The position numbers were made by a program, and so were the translations under genes. From Muribaculaceae bacterium (lineage in GTDB: Bacteria; Bacteroidota; Bacteroidia; Bacteroidales; Muribaculaceae), in the NCBI GenBank assembly GCA_017557665.1, contig JAFYYI010000033.1, positions 1-7,237 of the forward strand: a stretch of 7,237 nucleotides of DNA. Reading direction: 5' to 3'. Positions 7,178 to 7,237 of the stretch are shown here, in pieces. The notes below the pieces were generated by a model, which worked only from the letters and a program-made list of their open reading frames with translations, was not told where the DNA came from and ran no database searches. How positions within the stretch are numbered: the first letter of the stretch is position 1; the number at the start of each line of letters is the position of its first letter.

Positions 7178-7192
7178 AATACTAGTATTAAT
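7175..7192. repeat. Perfect 18-base AT-rich palindrome
   Basis: ATTAATACTAGTATTAAT is self-complementary over 18 bases and overlaps the last three bases of the preceding hairpin. It is 30 bases before the ATG at 7223. The overlap means that the hairpin and this palindrome cannot both be fully paired in RNA. A protein-binding site is one possible reading. Confidence 0.55.
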
Positions 7193-7222
7193 CAATTTAT
7201 TTATTCACCAAATCAATTCATT

Positions 7223-7237
7223 ATGAAAAAGAAAGTA
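7223..7237 (+). CDS. Start of the next gene (3' partial, 5 codons)
   Basis: ATG AAA AAG AAA GTA reads Met-Lys-Lys-Lys-Val and runs off the window. A Lys-rich start after an AT-rich leader is typical of a Sec signal peptide, so an exported or surface protein is likely but not proven. The terminator at 6416-6451 and the 883-base gap suggest transcription independent of the adhesin. No family can be assigned from five residues. Confidence 0.65.

Larger units (their letters stand above)
6945..7222 (+). promoter_or_regulatory. AT-rich leader/promoter region of the downstream gene
   Basis: After the repeat tract the sequence turns sharply AT-rich and leads to an ATG at 7223. It contains no credible gene. 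Two TTGACA hexamers occur (7050-7055, 7090-7095), and TATAGTTG (7045-7052) differs by one base from the Bacteroidota -7 consensus TAnnTTTG. No correctly spaced -33 TTTG was found, so no exact promoter is claimed. No Shine-Dalgarno is seen before the ATG; Bacteroidota often use A/T-rich leaders instead. Confidence 0.5.

Overview
The window looks like chromosomal DNA from a Bacteroidales (phylum Bacteroidota) bacterium. The main evidence is one giant secreted adhesin-type protein. It carries gingipain/HagA-like 'cleaved adhesin' (choice-of-anchor J) modules and ends in a type IX secretion system (T9SS) type A sorting domain, a system confined to Bacteroidota. The AT-rich leader without a clear Shine-Dalgarno before the next gene also fits this phylum. 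Species cannot be determined from the sequence; coding DNA is GC-rich compared with Bacteroides.

Layout. Positions 1-6339 (+) are the 3' part of one reading frame that is already open at base 1, so the N-terminus, signal peptide and any catalytic domain lie upstream. The 2112 visible residues form a chain of extracellular beta-rich modules: the end of one J domain, three complete J domains, several fibronectin-III-like modules, two carboxypeptidase-regulatory/prealbumin-like modules, one MAM-like and two jelly-roll-like modules. Pro/Thr/Asp/Gly- or Pro/Glu-rich linkers separate some of them, and the C-terminal sorting domain closes the chain. The J domains seem to alternate between two subtypes (A-B-A-B), which suggests an old block duplication.

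Positions 6340-7222 (883 bases) contain no convincing gene. In order they hold a perfect palindrome just after the stop codon, a strong intrinsic terminator (6416-6451), and a GC-rich stretch packed with REP-like short repeats, including an inverted-repeat-bounded element of about 200 bases (6668-6866). From about 6945 comes an AT-rich leader with several palindromes. At 7223 a second (+) gene begins (Met-Lys-Lys-Lys-Val) and is cut by the window edge.

The large protein is probably exported by Sec and then T9SS, and displayed at the cell surface for binding to host or polymeric substrates. The terminator and the separate leader suggest that the next gene is transcribed independently. I see no RNA gene, CRISPR array, transposase or minus-strand gene.
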